NCBI RefSeq assembly: GCF_024662235.1
Contig: NZ_CP096276.1
Span: 1,240,001-1,304,000 of the forward strand
From: Pimelobacter simplex
Lineage (GTDB): Bacteria; Actinomycetota; Actinomycetes; Propionibacteriales; Nocardioidaceae
Reading direction: 5' to 3'
Length of the DNA stretch: 64,000 nt
Shown here: piece after piece, positions 62,534 through 64,000 of the stretch
Numbering within the stretch: the stretch's first letter is position 1
Layout: every line of letters begins with the position of its first letter
Position numbers and translations under genes: made by a program
The notes under the pieces: model-generated
The model's database searches: none
The model's input: the letters and a program-made list of their open reading frames with translations, nothing else
What the model was told of the DNA's origin: nothing

Positions 62534-62697
62534 TAGGGCGTGTCCCTCACGTCCCCGCCTGCTGCGCGGCGTTTGCGACTCGATCTGGCGGCGTTCTCGG
62601 AGACTCGACGGGCCTCCGGCCCGCCTTCGCTCCTCGGCCTTGCCAGATCGGCCGCAAACACCGCTCGCGACGGCGCGGACGTGAGGGACACGCCCTA
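62534..62697. repeat. 164-bp imperfect palindrome with 21-bp perfect ends (MITE-like)
   Basis: TAGGGCGTGTCCCTCACGTCC at 62534-62554 is repeated inverted at 62677-62697. The interior pairs in part (GTTTGCG..CGATCTGGC against GCCAGATCG..CGCAAAC) down to a central GGGCCT/CGGCCC hairpin. No coding frame or duplicated flank is seen. It sits between two divergent promoters, so it is not a terminator for either. Confidence 0.8.
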
Positions 62698-62785
62698 GGG
62701 CAGGTGGTGCCTGCCCGCGGTGGTGCCGGTGCCCGGAGAGGACCGCGTCACGTCCGGTGCCCGCCCGGGGCGGGACCAGGTCCGG

Positions 62786-62791
62786 TAGCCT
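62786..62791 (+). promoter_or_regulatory. -10 hexamer TAGCCT, leaderless SRPBCC gene
   Basis: TAGCCT, 6 nt, ATG 62798. Confidence 0.55.
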
Positions 62792-62797
62792 TCCCGC

Positions 62798-63253
62798 ATG
62801 GCCGAACAGACGTCCTCGTCGATCGTCGTCGACGCACCGCCCGCCGAGGTGATGGCCGTCATCGCCGACTTCGCGGCCTACCCCGCGTGGGCCAAGGGCG
62901 TCACCGTCGCCGACGTCCGCTCGTCCTACGACGACAGCGACCCGGCCCAGGCCGGTCGGGCGCGCGAGGTGTTCTTCGCCCTCGACGTGTCGCCGATCAA
63001 GGACGAGTACACCCTCGCCTACGTCTGGGACGGCGACCGCCAGGTCACCTGGACCCTCGCCGAGGGCAAGATGCTCAAGGCCCTCGACGGCGCCTACGTG
63101 CTGCGCGCGAGCGGCTCCGGCACCGAGGTGACCTACCGGCTGGCCCTCGACGTCTCGATCCCGCTGATCGGCATGCTCAAGCGCAAGGGCGAGAAGATCC
63201 TCATCGACACCGCGCTCAAGGGCCTGAAGAAGCGCGTCGAGTCCGGCGCCTGA
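62798..63253 (+). CDS. SRPBCC family lipid-binding-fold protein
   Basis: A 151-residue START-like protein: IVVDAPPAEVMAVIADFAAYPAWAKGV begins the fold and YVLRASGSGTEVTYRLALDV forms the later strands. The C-terminal helix is GLKKRVESG. Such pockets bind hydrophobic ligands. Between a fatty-acyl-CoA ligase and an ArsA-type ATPase it matches mycobacterial TB16.3 (Rv2185c, recalled). Ligand unknown. It precedes the ATPase by 11 bp. Confidence 0.87.
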   Translation: MAEQTSSSIVVDAPPAEVMAVIADFAAYPAWAKGVTVADVRSSYDDSDPAQAGRAREVFFALDVSPIKDEYTLAYVWDGDRQVTWTLAEGKMLKALDGAYVLRASGSGTEVTYRLALDVSIPLIGMLKRKGEKILIDTALKGLKKRVESGA

Positions 63254-63264
63254 GGTCTGCCGGC

Positions 63265-64000
63265 GTGCGGATCGTTCTCTTCACCGGCAAGGGCGGCGTC
63301 GGCAAGTCCACCGTCGCGGCCGGTACGGCGGCGCTCGCGGCCGCGCGCGGCCTGCGCACGCTGGTGATCTCGACCGACGCCGCGCACTCGCTCGCCGATG
63401 CCTACGGCGCCGGCCCGACCGGCGCGGAGCCCACCGAGGTGGCGCCCGGTCTGTTCCTCCAGCAGGTCGACGCCCAGCTGCGCTTCGAGCAGTCCTGGGC
63501 CGACATCCAGCGCTACCTGCTCTCGGTGCTCGACGCGGTGGGCATGGACCCGGTCGCGGCCGAGGAGATGACCGTCATCCCGGGCGCCGAGGAGGTGCTC
63601 GCCCTGCTCGAGCTGCGCCAGCACGCCCGCTCGGGCCGCTGGGACGTGATCGTCGTCGACTGCGCGCCGACCGCCGAGACGCTGCGGCTCCTGGCACTGC
63701 CCGAGGCGCTCGGGTGGTACCTCGAGCGGCTGCTGCCGATCCAGCGCCGGCTGGTCAAGGCGCTGCGCCCGGTGCTCAACCGCGCGGCCGGCGTACCGAT
63801 GCCGGGGGACGCGGTCTTCGACGCGATCACCCGCCTGCACGGCGAGCTGGACGACGTCCACGCGCTCCTGTCGGGGCCCGAGGCGAGCGTGCGGCTGGTG
63901 CTCACCCCGGAGCAGGTGGTGCTCGCCGAGGCGCGCCGCGCCTACACGAGCCTGTGCCTGTTCGGCTACCGCGTCGACGGCGTGGTCGCCAACCGGGTCT
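63265..64000 (+). CDS. ArsA/Get3-family ATPase, 3' end outside window
   Basis: The visible 245 codons begin VRIVLFTGKGGVGKSTVAAG, a deviant Walker A with the signature Lys, followed by STDAAHSLADAYG (switch/A-loop) and VVDCAPTAETLRLLALPEAL (switch II). Actinobacterial members occur in pairs and are not linked to arsenic genes. Their role is unknown but may concern membrane-protein targeting. GTG 63265 is just after the SRPBCC gene, and the two form an operon. Confidence 0.9.
   Translation, partial: MRIVLFTGKGGVGKSTVAAGTAALAAARGLRTLVISTDAAHSLADAYGAGPTGAEPTEVAPGLFLQQVDAQLRFEQSWADIQRYLLSVLDAVGMDPVAAEEMTVIPGAEEVLALLELRQHARSGRWDVIVVDCAPTAETLRLLALPEALGWYLERLLPIQRRLVKALRPVLNRAAGVPMPGDAVFDAITRLHGELDDVHALLSGPEASVRLVLTPEQVVLAEARRAYTSLCLFGYRVDGVVANRV

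Noticed and set aside
62534..62697. Reading the 164-bp inverted repeat as an IS or a terminator
   Set aside because: No coding capacity or flanking duplication for an IS, and both neighbouring genes point away from it, so it ends neither.

Overview
This is chromosomal DNA of a very high-GC actinobacterium. Codon use is GC-rich throughout, GTG starts are common, stop/start overlaps (GTGA, ATGA, TGATG) are frequent, and the cytochrome oxidase is the actinobacterial type with subunit IV (CtaF) and a diheme QcrC. Gene content and style look like Nocardioides or a near relative in the Propionibacteriales; this is inference by eye. From memory of M. tuberculosis H37Rv, most of 18.8-64 kb matches the backbone around Rv2184c-Rv2205c (ArsA-like ATPase, SRPBCC, fadD15, NlpC/P60, DnaQ-UvrC fusion, trpD, ctaE-qcrCAB, ctaF/ctaC, adoK, HesB/ErpA, glycerate kinase), broken up by accessory blocks.

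Layout. 1-5 kb: a partial HEAT-like protein, a molybdopterin oxidoreductase overlapping arfB, a DUF4268 nuclease-like protein, and rpsO. 5.2-8.9 kb: pnp and an overlapping M16 peptidase. 8.9-18.8 kb: a BCCT transporter, a methyltransferase, dapB, azlCD with an acetyltransferase, an aldo/keto reductase, an EthD-like protein, nadA-yjdM-DUF3043, and another acetyltransferase. 18.8-24.7 kb: glycerate kinase, a GXWXG/DUF4334-alcohol dehydrogenase pair, erpA, adoK, and a cysteine desulfurase-TusA pair. 24.9-27.9 kb: ctaC-ctaD-ctaF. 28-34.7 kb: an L,D-transpeptidase lipoprotein and a small glycan cluster. 34.8-41.6 kb: ctaE-qcrC-qcrA-qcrB (minus), ctaG, a degenerate receiver protein, trpD. 41.7-50.2 kb: a polytopic membrane protein, a stand-alone RAM-domain protein, the DnaQ/GIY-YIG fusion, a phosphatase, a cysteine-rich miniprotein, a c-di-AMP-riboswitch-controlled NlpC/P60 protein, an HExxH lipoprotein and an M48 protease. 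50.1-60.5 kb: a Flp/Tad pilus locus with two pilins, a LuxR-type two-component pair, tadC, a VWA-TadB fusion, tadA, a cpaE-like ATPase and a CpaB-like protein. 60.7-64 kb: acyl-CoA synthetase, SRPBCC protein, and a partial ArsA-type ATPase.

The two strongest signals outside the genes are these. First, an intact 1,120-bp IS481-family element sits four codons into the cpaE-like gene of the tad operon. It has 6-bp ACTAGA target duplications; it supplies a new in-frame GTG to cpaE and borrows its own last codon and stop from the target. Second, about 25 genes carry a (T/C)A-NNN-T hexamer exactly 6-7 nt before an ATG/GTG with no Shine-Dalgarno, the signature of leaderless transcription. Also notable are a 144-bp palindrome bounded by the stop codons of two convergent genes, a related palindrome after dapB, and a 164-bp inverted repeat between two divergent genes.

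The genes fit a free-living aerobic actinobacterium: a complete bc1-aa3 respiratory branch with assembly factor, Fe-S supply, NAD, lysine/DAP and tryptophan biosynthesis genes, cell-wall remodelling under c-di-AMP control, and a surface pilus apparatus. No rRNA, tRNA or CRISPR array was seen. No wholly new system could be demonstrated; the best leads are in the findings.
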